NCBI GenBank assembly: GCA_014190675.1
Contig: BJGT01000001.1
Location: forward strand, 1-64,000
Origin: Comamonadaceae bacterium
Lineage (GTDB): Bacteria; Pseudomonadota; Gammaproteobacteria; Burkholderiales; Burkholderiaceae_C
DNA length: 64,000 nt
Direction of reading: 5' to 3'
The notes below the pieces were generated by a model. The model was not told where the DNA came from. It made no database searches and saw only the letters and a program-made list of their open reading frames with translations. The position numbers and the translations under genes are program-made. This document shows positions 1 to 8,228 of the stretch, in pieces; position 1 is the stretch's first letter, and every line of letters starts with the position of its first letter.

Positions 1-2
1 AC

Positions 3-107
3 GAAGCCTACACCCTGATGCGCGGCCATGTCACCGTGCAGGGCGATGTCCTAGCCGAATACATCTCGTGCACCCCTAGGCCAGTGCTCCAGTCGGAGTA
101 CACGTAA
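3..107 (+). CDS. C-terminal fragment of an unidentified protein
   Basis: An open frame enters the window from the left and runs 34 codons to a TAA at 105-107. The product is not recognised. The stretch LMRGHVTVQGDVLAE looks like ordinary folded protein, but the segment is too short to assign. The insertion sequence starts about 20 bp after the stop, so the last residues could be IS-proximal sequence rather than the native C-terminus. It may be chance. Confidence 0.3.
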   Translation, partial: EAYTLMRGHVTVQGDVLAEYISCTPRPVLQSEYT

Positions 108-128
108 ACAAATACACGTAAGCAGACA

Positions 129-160
129 GTATTTTCCAATTCAGGTATGAGCCTGAAGCG
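129..160. repeat. Left terminal inverted repeat of the IS
   Basis: This end pairs imperfectly with the complement of 1705-1734. TATTTTCCAATTCAGG matches TATTTCCACCCAGG with small indels, and the following ATGAGCC and AAGCG are shared. Confidence 0.65.
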
Positions 161-376
161 AAGCGAGTTTGACCTCATTTGTCATGCAGGCTGACCGGGT
201 TTAAAGAGGCAGTGTAAACGGCCTGAATTTGCCTTTCTGCCTTGATGAATTTATTCTTACAAGGCCCCTGCCAGGGCCGCCGGCAGGCCCCCCGATCATG
301 CCATGTACTCATGCATGATCCTGCATTCAGACCACACAGCGTCTGCGCGAGCCGGGTACGCTGGGTGACCTCAATT

Positions 377-1660
377 TCATGCGCGCTTTTTGACCTCAGA
401 TCTGTTGAACATGGCAAACAATGCGGCCTTGGCTGTCTGCATTTCCTGAGCTGCCTGCAGGTCAGTTTTCTGGCTGGCTTGACTTTCCAAATCTTTGAGC
501 GTGATGCCCTTTTTGAACATCACCAAACGCTTTTTACTGAGCTGTGCCAGGCACTCCAGAGGGGTCTTCACATCGGCGTGTTTGTAGACCTTTTTGATCT
601 TGCCTTTGTCGCTCACCACCTCGGTGGCGAACAGGCATGGCCGGTGCATGTTGAGCCACGAGTTAAAGATGTTGGCGAAGAACTCGTTGATCGGTTTGGC
701 ATACTTTTGAGGGATGTGGCTGTAGCCCATATGCTTCCTGACCACGCTGTTGTTTTTGCTCTCGGCCAAGGCGTTATCGTTGCTTTGACGCGCACGTGAC
801 TTGGTCTGCTCGATGTTCAATTTGTTGAGCAGTTCGGCGACTTTTTTGTTGACATATTCCGTCCCGTTGTCAGAGTGGAATCCCTCGATCACGAACGGGA
901 ACTGACTGAGGATAAATTCAAGCACGGGCAGCAAGAAAGCTTCGCTAATGCCCTCTACACAGGCCTCTACCTGCCATTGGCTGACCGCATCCACGCAGGT
1001 GATGTGATAGACCCCCTTGATGCCGTCCAGATCACCCTGATGCACACTGTCAATACGAACCCAGCCAGCGCGTCCGTTGGGTCGGGGTTTCTTGCGTACA
1101 CCGATCGGGTTGCAGACTGGGCGGGTCTTGGTCAGGGTGACGCGAAGCACCTGGTAGCCGCGGCTTTTTCGCAGGTTGTACAGGTGCGAGACGGACAGGT
1201 TGGCTAGACGTTCATAACGCTGGTCGCCGTACGTGTAGCAGGCGCGTTTGAAGAGGTGCACGATGGCCGGACCACAGACATCTTCGTTGGCCCGATCCAT
1301 CTCCACGAGCAACTCAATGTCGCTGCTGATGTACTTGCGGGCAAAGGGTGCAGCCGGGGCGCGATAGCGCTTGAAAAGCGGGGCATCAGCGAGCCGATTC
1401 TCATGCCAGCGAGCCACCAGCCGTTTGATCTGGGCGCGGCTGTAGCCGCTGGTGTGCTGCAGGTAGGCCAGTACCACGCCACGCTCGTGTTTCTTGCGCT
1501 GCGGATAGTCAAAGCGCTTGAGCACCTGGCTGATGTGTGCGTATCTTTCGTCCTTGTCTTTTTCATCAACGCCGCTGAAACTGACCTGCGGTATTGCTTT
1601 GAGAAAGTCTTGCAGTTGCGCAATCGTGCGCAGCTTGGTTTCGTTCATGTTGATCACCAT
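377..1660 (-). CDS. IS transposase, DDE integrase core (rve)
   Basis: This 427-residue protein catalyses cut/strand-transfer of its own IS. The N-terminal ~170 residues look like a helix-turn-helix DNA-binding region, including HTSGYSRAQIKRLVARWHEN. The catalytic core follows, with all three acidic residues visible: Asp in WVRIDSVH, Asp in FHSDNGTEY and Glu in NDNALAESKNN. The C-terminus is basic, as in integrase-core transposases. The frame is uninterrupted from ATG to TGA. A second in-frame ATG four codons later (1648) is better spaced from the AAGGA upstream and may be the real start. The assignment to a DDE/rve transposase is firm; the IS family (IS481-like or other) is not. Confidence 0.9.
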   Translation of the reverse strand: MVINMNETKLRTIAQLQDFLKAIPQVSFSGVDEKDKDERYAHISQVLKRFDYPQRKKHERGVVLAYLQHTSGYSRAQIKRLVARWHENRLADAPLFKRYRAPAAPFARKYISSDIELLVEMDRANEDVCGPAIVHLFKRACYTYGDQRYERLANLSVSHLYNLRKSRGYQVLRVTLTKTRPVCNPIGVRKKPRPNGRAGWVRIDSVHQGDLDGIKGVYHITCVDAVSQWQVEACVEGISEAFLLPVLEFILSQFPFVIEGFHSDNGTEYVNKKVAELLNKLNIEQTKSRARQSNDNALAESKNNSVVRKHMGYSHIPQKYAKPINEFFANIFNSWLNMHRPCLFATEVVSDKGKIKKVYKHADVKTPLECLAQLSKKRLVMFKKGITLKDLESQASQKTDLQAAQEMQTAKAALFAMFNRSEVKKRA

Positions 1661-1704
1661 CCTTGGATGATCAACCTGCTGAAAATTTCGTCGACTACTG
1701 GAGC

Positions 1705-1734
1705 CGCTTTGGGCTCATTCCTGGGTGGAAATAC
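1705..1734. repeat. Right terminal inverted repeat of the IS
   Basis: The complement reads GTATTTCCACCCAGGAATG followed by AGCCCAAAGCG, and it aligns with the left end at 129-160. It lies about 45 bp upstream of the transposase start, the usual position of an IS end next to the transposase promoter. Confidence 0.65.
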
Positions 1735-1858
1735 ACGCGCCGTTCAGGCTCACACCTCGTTGGACAAGGCTGAGCAGAGTCTGTGAGGCACTCATTGGGC
1801 TTGAGTTGGAGGGCAACCAAGGCAAAACACGCAATCGCGCCAAGACTGCCCTGGCCGT

Positions 1859-1893
1859 TAAAAAAACAAAAGCCCAGCCTTGCGGATCAAGGC
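1859..1893 (-). terminator. Intrinsic terminator after tRNA-Cys
   Basis: On the minus strand GCCTTG-ATCCG-CAAGGC forms a 6-bp stem with a 5-nt loop. It is followed by TGGGCTTTTGTTTTTTT. It lies 24 bp beyond the 3' end of tRNA-Cys. Confidence 0.7.
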
Positions 1894-1916
1894 CAAGTTG
1901 TTTTTATCAGAAATTT

Positions 1917-1990
1917 TGGAGGCGCGACCCAGAGTCGAACTGGGCTAGACGGATTTGCAATCCGTTGCATAACCGATTTGCTATCGCGCC
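1917..1990 (-). tRNA. tRNA-Cys (GCA)
   Basis: The minus strand folds as a 74-nt cloverleaf including an encoded CCA. The acceptor GGCGCGA pairs with TCGCGCC, the anticodon loop TTGCAAA gives GCA, and the T-loop is GTTCGACTC. The discriminator base is U, as expected for tRNA-Cys. It is downstream of tRNA-Gly with a terminator-like hairpin between them. Confidence 0.95.
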
Positions 1991-2003
1991 GTTTTTTTGT
2001 GAC

Positions 2004-2033
2004 AAAAAAGGGAAGCTTTTGGCTTCCCTTTTT
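2004..2033. terminator. Bidirectional terminator between tRNA-Gly and tRNA-Cys
   Basis: AAAAAGGGAAGC at 2005-2016 is complementary to GCTTCCCTTTTT at 2022-2033 across a 5-nt loop. This gives a strong stem with A and T tracts on both sides. It most plausibly ends the tRNA-Gly transcript, and it implies that tRNA-Cys has its own start signal. Confidence 0.7.
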
Positions 2034-2039
2034 GGCATC

Positions 2040-2115
2040 TGGAGCGGGAAAAGAGTCTCGAACTCTCGACCTCAACCTTGGCAAGGTTGCGCTCTACCAA
2101 CTGAGCTATTCCCGC
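2040..2115 (-). tRNA. tRNA-Gly (GCC)
   Basis: The cloverleaf is 76 nt on the minus strand with an encoded CCA. The acceptor GCGGGAA pairs with TTCCCGC, the D-arm is GCTCAGTTGGTAGAGC, the anticodon is GCC in the loop TTGCCAA, and the T-arm contains GTTCGAGAC. It lies about 80 bp downstream of lon. Confidence 0.96.
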
Positions 2116-2196
2116 AGATTCAAGGGCAACAGTATAGCCAACTTAGGCCGGGCATCTGGCGCGGCGGTGAAAAATATTTTAGGCCAGGCCCGCGCT

Positions 2197-4638
2197 TCAA
2201 TGCTTGACCGAATCAGACAATTGAACCGGCGGCACCACCGCATCCGCGCTTGCAGCCACCAGGGGTTCGTCATCGGGTAAAGGCAGTGGCATGCGCTCCA
2301 GGGCGATTTCAAGCACCTTGTCGATCCAGCGAACCGGAACGATCTCCAGGCCATTTTTGACGTTCTCGGGAATTTCTTGAAGGTCTTTTGCGTTTTCTTC
2401 CGGTATCAGCACGGTCTTGATGCCTCCCCGCAGCGCAGCGAGTAGTTTTTCTTTCAGGCCACCTATGCCTGTGACTTCGCCGCGCAGGGTGATCTCGCCG
2501 GTCATGGCCACATCACTACGTACCGGAATCCCGGTCATGGCCGACACAAAAGCGGTGGTCATGGCGGCTCCCGCGCTGGGTCCGTCTTTGGGTGTAGCGC
2601 CGTCGGGCACATGGATGTGAATGTCCTTCTTTTCGAAGGCCTCATCTTTGATGCCCAGTCGGCGCGAACGACTGCGCACCACTGAGCGCGCGGCCTCTAC
2701 CGACTCTTTCATCACATCGCCAAGCGAGCCGGTACGGGTGATGACGCCCTTTCCTGGCATCATGGCCGCCTCAATCGTGAGCAGGTCGCCGCCGACCTCG
2801 GTCCAGGCCAGCCCCACCACTTGACCAACCTGGTTTTGCTGCTCAGCGCGTCCGTAGGTGAACTTGCGTACGCCGAGAAAATCATTCAGGTTGTCAGCCG
2901 TGACCTTCACCTGCGGCAGCATTTTTTTAAGTTGCAGGCCCTTGACCACTTTGCGGCAAATCTTGGAGAGTTCCCGCTCCAAGGAACGAACCCCAGCCTC
3001 CCGGGTGTAGTAGCGCACGATGTCGAGCAGCGCGTCCTCCCCCACCTGCAGTTCAGACTCCTTGACGCCGTTGTTCTTGAGTTGCTTGGGCAGCAGATAT
3101 TTGAGTGCGATATTGGTTTTCTCGTCTTCGGTGTAGCCCGAGAGGCGGATCACTTCCATGCGGTCAAGCAGTGCCGGCGGGATATTCATGGAATTCGAAG
3201 TCGCGACAAACATGACATCACTGAGGTCAAAATCAACCTCGACATAGTGGTCGCCAAACTTGTGGTTTTGCTCTGGGTCCAGCACCTCGAGCAGGGCGCT
3301 GGACGGGTCGCCCCGAAAATCAGTGCCGAGCTTGTCGATTTCATCGAGCAAAAAAAGCGGGTTTCGGGTGCCGACTTTGGTCAGGCTTTGCAACACCTTG
3401 CCAGGCATGGCGCCGATATAAGTGCGCCGGTGGCCGCGGATCTCGGCCTCATCGCGCATGCCGCCCAGGGCCATGCGAACATATTTACGCCCCGTCGCCT
3501 TGGCAACCGACTCCCCAAGCGAGGTTTTTCCAACGCCTGGGGGGCCAACAAGACAAAGAATGGGTGCCTTGACCTTGTCGACCCGTTGCTGCACAGCAAG
3601 GTATTCCAGGATGCGATCTTTGACCTTGTCGAGCCCGTAGTGATCCTCGTTGAGCACCTGCTCGGCTTTGGTCAGGTCATGCTTGATCTTGGTCTTGGCG
3701 GCCCAGGGCAGGCCTGCCAACACATCGATGTAATTGCGCACCACCGTAGCCTCGGCCGACATGGGTGACATCAGCTTGAGCTTTTTGAGCTCGCCCTCGG
3801 CTTTTTTGAGGGCTTCTTTAGGCATCTTAGCGGCCTTGATTTTTTTCTCGATCTCGTCAACATCAGCGCCGTCCTCACCCTCACCAAGTTCTTTTTGGAT
3901 GGCTTTGACCTGTTCGTTCAAGTAAAAATCACGCTGGTTTTTCTCCATCTGGCGCTTCACCCGACCACGGATTTTTTTATCGACATTGAGAATGTCGACC
4001 TCCCGTTCGATCTGCTCAAAAAGATTTTCGAGTCGCTCCTTGACGCCGGCCAAATCAAGCACGGCCTGCTTGTTCTCAAGCTTGAGCGGCAGATGCGCAG
4101 CGATGGTGTCTGCCAGACGACCCGCGTCATCAATACTGGAGATCGAGGTCAGTATTTCAGGGGGAATTTTTTTATTCAATTTGACATATTGGTCAAACTG
4201 CTGCATCACGGCACGCCGCAGGGCTTCGATTTCGCTGGATTTGCCGCGCTGCGTGGCCTCGGGTTCATCGGGCAGGGGCATGGGCGTGAGCGTGGCGGTG
4301 AAGTGCGACTCGCCTTCTTGGATATTGTTGACATGGGCCCGTTGCTGCCCTTCGACCAGCACCTTCACCGTGCCATCGGGCAACTTGAGCATTTGCAGGA
4401 TGGTGGAGACGCAACCTATATTGAACATGTCTGTGACAAGCGGGTCGTCTTTGGCGGCAGCCTTTTGCGCCACCAGCATGATGCGCCGATCAGACTCCAT
4501 GGCGGCTTCTAAAGCCTTGATGCTTTTCGGACGCCCCACAAAGAGGGGTATGACCATGTGGGGGAAAACCACGACATCGCGCAGCGGCAGCAGCGGCAGT
4601 TCTATGGCTGTGGCGGGCAAGGGGGAGTGACCGGACAT
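2197..4638 (-). CDS. lon: ATP-dependent protease Lon
   Basis: Lon is a cytoplasmic, homo-oligomeric AAA+ serine protease that degrades misfolded proteins and specific regulators. At 813 residues it is slightly longer than E. coli Lon (784). The N-terminal substrate-binding LON domain opens with [21 protein letters not shown] coiled region ([19 protein letters not shown]) precedes the AAA+ module, which has Walker [10 protein letters not shown] and Walker [11 protein letters not shown]. The C-terminal protease domain has the catalytic Ser in [12 protein letters not shown] and the catalytic Lys in [11 protein letters not shown]. The ATG start is preceded by GAAAGG at suitable spacing. It is last in the tig-clpP-clpX-lon order, with a 120-bp gap after clpX that may hold its own promoter. 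The extra length is a polar C-terminal tail. Confidence 0.98.
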   Translation of the reverse strand: MSGHSPLPATAIELPLLPLRDVVVFPHMVIPLFVGRPKSIKALEAAMESDRRIMLVAQKAAAKDDPLVTDMFNIGCVSTILQMLKLPDGTVKVLVEGQQRAHVNNIQEGESHFTATLTPMPLPDEPEATQRGKSSEIEALRRAVMQQFDQYVKLNKKIPPEILTSISSIDDAGRLADTIAAHLPLKLENKQAVLDLAGVKERLENLFEQIEREVDILNVDKKIRGRVKRQMEKNQRDFYLNEQVKAIQKELGEGEDGADVDEIEKKIKAAKMPKEALKKAEGELKKLKLMSPMSAEATVVRNYIDVLAGLPWAAKTKIKHDLTKAEQVLNEDHYGLDKVKDRILEYLAVQQRVDKVKAPILCLVGPPGVGKTSLGESVAKATGRKYVRMALGGMRDEAEIRGHRRTYIGAMPGKVLQSLTKVGTRNPLFLLDEIDKLGTDFRGDPSSALLEVLDPEQNHKFGDHYVEVDFDLSDVMFVATSNSMNIPPALLDRMEVIRLSGYTEDEKTNIALKYLLPKQLKNNGVKESELQVGEDALLDIVRYYTREAGVRSLERELSKICRKVVKGLQLKKMLPQVKVTADNLNDFLGVRKFTYGRAEQQNQVGQVVGLAWTEVGGDLLTIEAAMMPGKGVITRTGSLGDVMKESVEAARSVVRSRSRRLGIKDEAFEKKDIHIHVPDGATPKDGPSAGAAMTTAFVSAMTGIPVRSDVAMTGEITLRGEVTGIGGLKEKLLAALRGGIKTVLIPEENAKDLQEIPENVKNGLEIVPVRWIDKVLEIALERMPLPLPDDEPLVAASADAVVPPVQLSDSVKH

Positions 4639-4758
4639 CTGATTGCCTTTCTTGACCTGATGCAGGTCTATCTCGGAGGGGGTTTGTGAATCCCGCCAGA
4701 ATTATGACTATTTAAAAAACCGCCTAAGCACAGTAATCACCTGCGATGCTGCAGTTCA

Positions 4759-6024
4759 TCAGGCTTTACGCGCAGCCTCGCGGTACAACAGCAGGGGCGG
4801 CTTGTTCTCCTCGATGGTGCCCTCGTCGACGACAACTTTTTCGACATTGCCACTGCTTGGCAGATCGAACATGGTGTCAATCAAGGCGAGTTCCAGAATC
4901 GAGCGCAGACCGCGGGCGCCAGTTTTGCGCGCCAGCGCCTTCTTGGCAATGGCCTTGAGCGCCGAGGGCCGGATTTCAAGATCAACCCCCTCCATGGCCA
5001 GCAATTTTCCATACTGCTTGACCAGCGCATTTTTGGGCTCGGTCAAGATCTGAATCAAGGCGTCCTCGGTCAGTTCGGCCAAGGTGGCAACCACCGGCAT
5101 GCGACCAACGAGTTCAGGGATCAGCCCGAATTTGATCAGGTCTTCGGGCTCGACTTCTTTGAACACGTCGGTCAGGCTGCGCTGCGCCTTGCTTTTCACC
5201 GAGGCCCCAAAGCCAATGCCCGACGACTGGGTGCGGTTGTCTATCACCTTCTCAAGCCCAGAGAAGGCACCACCGCAAATGAACAGGATATTGGTGGTGT
5301 CAATCTGAACGAAATCTTGGTTTGGGTGCTTGCGCCCCCCTTGCGGGGGTACGCTGGCCATGGTGCCTTCAATCAGCTTAAGCAGGGCCTGTTGCACGCC
5401 CTCGCCAGACACATCGCGGGTGATCGAGGGGTTGTCTGACTTACGCGATATTTTGTCGATCTCATCGATGTAGACAATGCCGCGCTGGGCCCGCTCGACC
5501 TCATAGTTGCAGCTTTGCAGGAGCTTGAGCACAATGTTCTCAACATCTTCGCCCACGTAGCCGGCCTCAGTCAGGGTGGTGGCATCCGCCATCACAAATG
5601 GCACATCTAGCATCCGCGCCAAGGTTTGAGCCAGCAGGGTTTTGCCAGAGCCGGTGGGGCCGATCAGCAAAATATTGCTCTTGGCGAGCTCGACATCGTC
5701 TTTCTTGGCTTTTTCTTTGTGTCGTAAGCGTTTGTAGTGGTTGTACACGGCCACCGCTAGCATGCGCTTGGCAGGTTCCTGCCCGATCACATAGTTGTCA
5801 AGGTTGGCCTTGATATCTGCCGGGGTGGGCAACTCGCTGGCTCCGGCCCGGGGTTCGGTGCTGGCAGGCAACTCGTCGCGGATGATCTCGTTGCACAGTT
5901 CAATGCATTCGTCACAGACAAAGACCGAAGGCCCGGCTATGAGTTTTTTGACCTCATGCTGGCTCTTGCCGCAAAACGAGCAATACAGGGTTTTTTCGCC
6001 GGCAGAACCTTTTTTCTCGGCCAT
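4759..6024 (-). CDS. clpX: ATP-dependent Clp protease ATP-binding subunit ClpX
   Basis: ClpX is the AAA+ unfoldase that recognises tagged substrates and threads them into ClpP. The protein is 421 residues. The N-terminal zinc-binding domain has Cys15, Cys18, Cys37 and Cys40 (YCSFCGK and VCDEC). Walker A GPTGSGKT lies at 122-129, Walker B is [10 protein letters not shown], and the pore motif GYVGED follows shortly after Walker A. The IGF-type loop that docks on ClpP is visible as GIGFGA. The gene starts 5 bp after the clpP stop, so the two are almost certainly cotranscribed. Length and motif order match the family, with no anomaly. Confidence 0.98.
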   Translation of the reverse strand: MAEKKGSAGEKTLYCSFCGKSQHEVKKLIAGPSVFVCDECIELCNEIIRDELPASTEPRAGASELPTPADIKANLDNYVIGQEPAKRMLAVAVYNHYKRLRHKEKAKKDDVELAKSNILLIGPTGSGKTLLAQTLARMLDVPFVMADATTLTEAGYVGEDVENIVLKLLQSCNYEVERAQRGIVYIDEIDKISRKSDNPSITRDVSGEGVQQALLKLIEGTMASVPPQGGRKHPNQDFVQIDTTNILFICGGAFSGLEKVIDNRTQSSGIGFGASVKSKAQRSLTDVFKEVEPEDLIKFGLIPELVGRMPVVATLAELTEDALIQILTEPKNALVKQYGKLLAMEGVDLEIRPSALKAIAKKALARKTGARGLRSILELALIDTMFDLPSSGNVEKVVVDEGTIEENKPPLLLYREAARKA

Positions 6025-6029
6025 ATCGC

Positions 6030-6650
6030 TCAGGCCCGCTTGTCGATGACCTTGTCTACGACGCCGTATTCCCGCGCTTCTTCAGACGTCATGTAGTAAT
6101 CGCGCTCGGTGTCACGGGCAATCCGCTCGAGTGGCTGCCCGGTTTTGTCAGCCAAGATTTTGTTCAGCTGCTCACGGGTTTTGAGGATTTCGCGCGCTTG
6201 GATCTCAATCTCGGTGGCCTGCCCCTGGCTGCCGCCGGAGGGCTGGTGAATCATGACTTTTGAGTTGGGCAGTGAAAACCGTTTGCCCTTGGCACCTGCG
6301 GCCAGTAAAAACGCCCCCATGCTGGCAGCCATGCCAACGCAGAGGGTCGACACATCAGGTTTGATGAAGTTCATAGTGTCAAAAATCGCCATGCCAGCTG
6401 TGACAGAGCCGCCGGGCGAGTTGATGTAGAAGGAAATGTCTTTGTCTGGATTTTCACTCTCGAGAAAAAGCAGTTGGGCCACCACCAGGTTGGCGGTCTG
6501 ATCGTTCACCGAGCCCACCAGGAAAATGACGCGCTCTTTGAGCAGGCGCGAGTAAATGTCATAAGACCGCTCGCCGCGGCCTGATTGCTCAATGACCATT
6601 GGCACCATGCCCAGGCCCTGTATCTCTGTCGAACCATACCGCATGCTCAT
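6030..6650 (-). CDS. clpP: ATP-dependent Clp protease proteolytic subunit ClpP
   Basis: ClpP is the serine peptidase that forms the two-ring degradation chamber used by ClpX and ClpA. From the chosen ATG it has 206 residues. The catalytic triad is Ser110 (GMAASMGAF), His135 (MIHQPSGG) and Asp184 (DTERDYYM), each one less than the E. coli precursor numbering. The frame stays open six codons further upstream to a GTG at 6668. The AAGGGG ribosome-binding site lies inside that extension and sits well spaced from the ATG at 6650, so 6650 is preferred. There is a 102-bp gap to tig and a 5-bp gap to clpX. Confidence 0.97.
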   Translation of the reverse strand: MSMRYGSTEIQGLGMVPMVIEQSGRGERSYDIYSRLLKERVIFLVGSVNDQTANLVVAQLLFLESENPDKDISFYINSPGGSVTAGMAIFDTMNFIKPDVSTLCVGMAASMGAFLLAAGAKGKRFSLPNSKVMIHQPSGGSQGQATEIEIQAREILKTREQLNKILADKTGQPLERIARDTERDYYMTSEEAREYGVVDKVIDKRA

Positions 6651-6752
6651 GAAGCTACCCCTTGTCACCGTAATGTAACGAAAAAAAGAAACTCTCAGAT
6701 AGTTGGGGACTCGGTGTGGCTTTACAAGCCTGTGCGCAGGCAGCCGAGGAAT

Positions 6753-8063
6753 TCAATTGGAGGCCATCATTTCTTCAAAGGAGATACTTTTTTCAGTGAT
6801 TTTGGCTTGTGCAAGCACATAGTCGGTGACGTTGTTTTCCATCACCAGGCCCTCAACCTCGGCCATGCGCTGCTTGTCGCCGTAATAGTAGCGTAGCAAG
6901 TCGCCCGGTTTTTCATAGCTGGCAGCCAATTCCTCAACATGAGCTTTAACCTGCTCCGGCTTGGCATGCAGCTTGTGAGCTCGCACCAGCTCTGCCACCA
7001 CCAGGCCCGCTCGCACACGGCTTTCAGCCTGCGGACGAAAAATATCCTCGGGGATTGATGCTTTTTCAGCGTCCTTGACACCCCGCTGCTTGAGGTCGGC
7101 GCGAGCAGCTTCCAACAAGCGCTGGATTTCGGCTTGCACGCTCGCTTTGGGAAGGTCAAGCTCGGCTTTGGATACCAGCGCCGCTATTGCCGCCTGCTTG
7201 TTTCGCATACGCAGCCGGTTGGCAAGCTCACGCTGCAGGTTTTTACGGATGTCTGCGCGCAGGCCCTCAACTGTGGGCTCTGCAACGTTCAGGGAAGCGG
7301 CCAGCGCGCTATTGAGCTCTGGCAAGTGAGCCACCTCTATTTTTTTAACAGTGAGCATGAAGTCTGCCGTTTTTCCGGCCACATCTTTGCCGTGGTAGTC
7401 AGCCGGGAAGCTGAGTTGAAAGGTCTTGCTCTGGCCTGATTGCATACCCACGGTAGCGGCCTCAAATTCTGCAAGCATCTGGCCGTCGCCCAGGATGAAA
7501 CTAAAGGCTTCGGCCTTGCCGCCATCAAAGGCCTCGCCGTCAATCTTGCCTTCGAAGTCAACCGTCGCGCGATCTCCTTGCTGGGCCTGGGCATCTTGGG
7601 GTCGCTGGGCAAAGGTGCGGCGCTGCTTGCGCAAGATATCGAGCGTACGGTTGACCGCGCCATCGTCGACTTCAGCACTGATTTTTTCCACCTCTGCGTC
7701 GGCCAGCGCTCCGAGACGGACCTCGGGGAATACCTCAAAAACCGCATCAAAAGACAACTCGCCTGCGGGCGATCCTTCTTTTTCGGTGATGCGCGGCTGC
7801 CCGGCAACCCGCAGATTGGCTTGGTTGGCAGCATCAGAAAACGCCTGGCCGACTTTGTCATTCATGACCTCGTACTGCACTGTGTAGCCATAACGTTGCG
7901 AGACCACGTTCATGGGCACCTTGCCGGGCCGAAAGCCGTCCATCTTGACAGTGCGAGCGAGCTTGCGCAGGCGCGTTTGCACCTCAGCCTGGATGCTGCC
8001 TACGGGCAGCGACAGCGTTATTTTTCGCTCTAGTTTTTCCAGGGTTTCTACATGAACAGTCAT
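6753..8063 (-). CDS. tig: Trigger factor (ribosome-associated chaperone)
   Basis: Trigger factor binds the ribosome near the exit tunnel and protects nascent chains. It has 436 residues from the ATG at 8063, which follows GGAG by 8 nt; an in-frame TTG one codon earlier is less likely. The N-terminal ribosome-binding domain has the signature GFRPGKVPMNVV. The central FKBP-type PPIase domain begins GDRATVDFEGKIDGEAFDGG, and the C-terminal chaperone arms are helical. It is the first gene of the tig-clpP-clpX-lon block and lies directly downstream of tRNA-Leu. Confidence 0.97.
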   Translation of the reverse strand: MTVHVETLEKLERKITLSLPVGSIQAEVQTRLRKLARTVKMDGFRPGKVPMNVVSQRYGYTVQYEVMNDKVGQAFSDAANQANLRVAGQPRITEKEGSPAGELSFDAVFEVFPEVRLGALADAEVEKISAEVDDGAVNRTLDILRKQRRTFAQRPQDAQAQQGDRATVDFEGKIDGEAFDGGKAEAFSFILGDGQMLAEFEAATVGMQSGQSKTFQLSFPADYHGKDVAGKTADFMLTVKKIEVAHLPELNSALAASLNVAEPTVEGLRADIRKNLQRELANRLRMRNKQAAIAALVSKAELDLPKASVQAEIQRLLEAARADLKQRGVKDAEKASIPEDIFRPQAESRVRAGLVVAELVRAHKLHAKPEQVKAHVEELAASYEKPGDLLRYYYGDKQRMAEVEGLVMENNVTDYVLAQAKITEKSISFEEMMASN

Positions 8064-8085
8064 CAAGCATCTCCAAAAATATATG

Positions 8086-8172
8086 TGGTGCGCGGGGGGG
8101 GACTCGAACCCCCACAGTATTGCTACCGTCAGGACCTAAACCTGGTGCGTCTACCAATTTCGCCACCCGCGC
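8086..8172 (-). tRNA. tRNA-Leu (TAG)
   Basis: This 87-nt class II tRNA has an encoded CCA. The acceptor GCGCGGG pairs with CCCGCGC, the anticodon loop TTTAGGT gives UAG, and the variable arm is long, as expected for leucine. The T-loop is GTTCGAGTC. It sits 22 bp upstream of tig on the same strand. Confidence 0.96.
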
Positions 8173-8206
8173 AAAAACAAAGGGGGTGCCCTTTTGGAGC
8201 CACCCC
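8173..8206 (-). terminator. Terminator after the first RND operon
   Basis: On the minus strand GGGGTGGC and GCACCCC pair around CTCCAAAAGG. The stem is followed by a T-rich tract, CTTTGTTTTT. It lies about 25 bp beyond the RND permease stop and just upstream of tRNA-Leu, separating the two units. Confidence 0.6.
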
Positions 8207-8228
8207 AGCAAATCAGCGTGGAACGATT

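Larger units (their letters stand above)
129..1734 (-). mobile_element. Insertion sequence with an integrase-core transposase
   Basis: The element is about 1.6 kb and carries one transposase on the minus strand. Its boundaries come from an imperfect terminal inverted repeat. The left end at 129-160 reads GTATTTTCCAATTCAGG then TATGAGCC. The complement of the right end, at 1705-1734, reads GTATTTCCACCCAGG then AATGAGCC, with AAGCG following at both ends. About 215 bp between the left repeat and the transposase stop hold no supportable gene. A clean target-site duplication was not found, although the 9-mer AAATACACG occurs at 110-118 and at 1729-1737. IS481-like is possible, but the family is not settled from sequence alone. 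The transposase is intact, so the copy may be functional. Confidence 0.75.

Noticed and set aside
175..417. 80-codon frame inside the IS, overlapping the transposase end
   Set aside because: No similarity, no ribosome-binding site, and overlap with the real transposase.
110..1737. AAATACACG at both ends of the IS as a target-site duplication
   Set aside because: The repeats do not sit symmetrically outside the inverted repeats, so coincidence is as likely; kept only as a note.
2821..3768. 315-codon open frame antisense to lon
   Set aside because: It lies inside lon on the opposite strand without family motifs; the sense frame has all Lon motifs.
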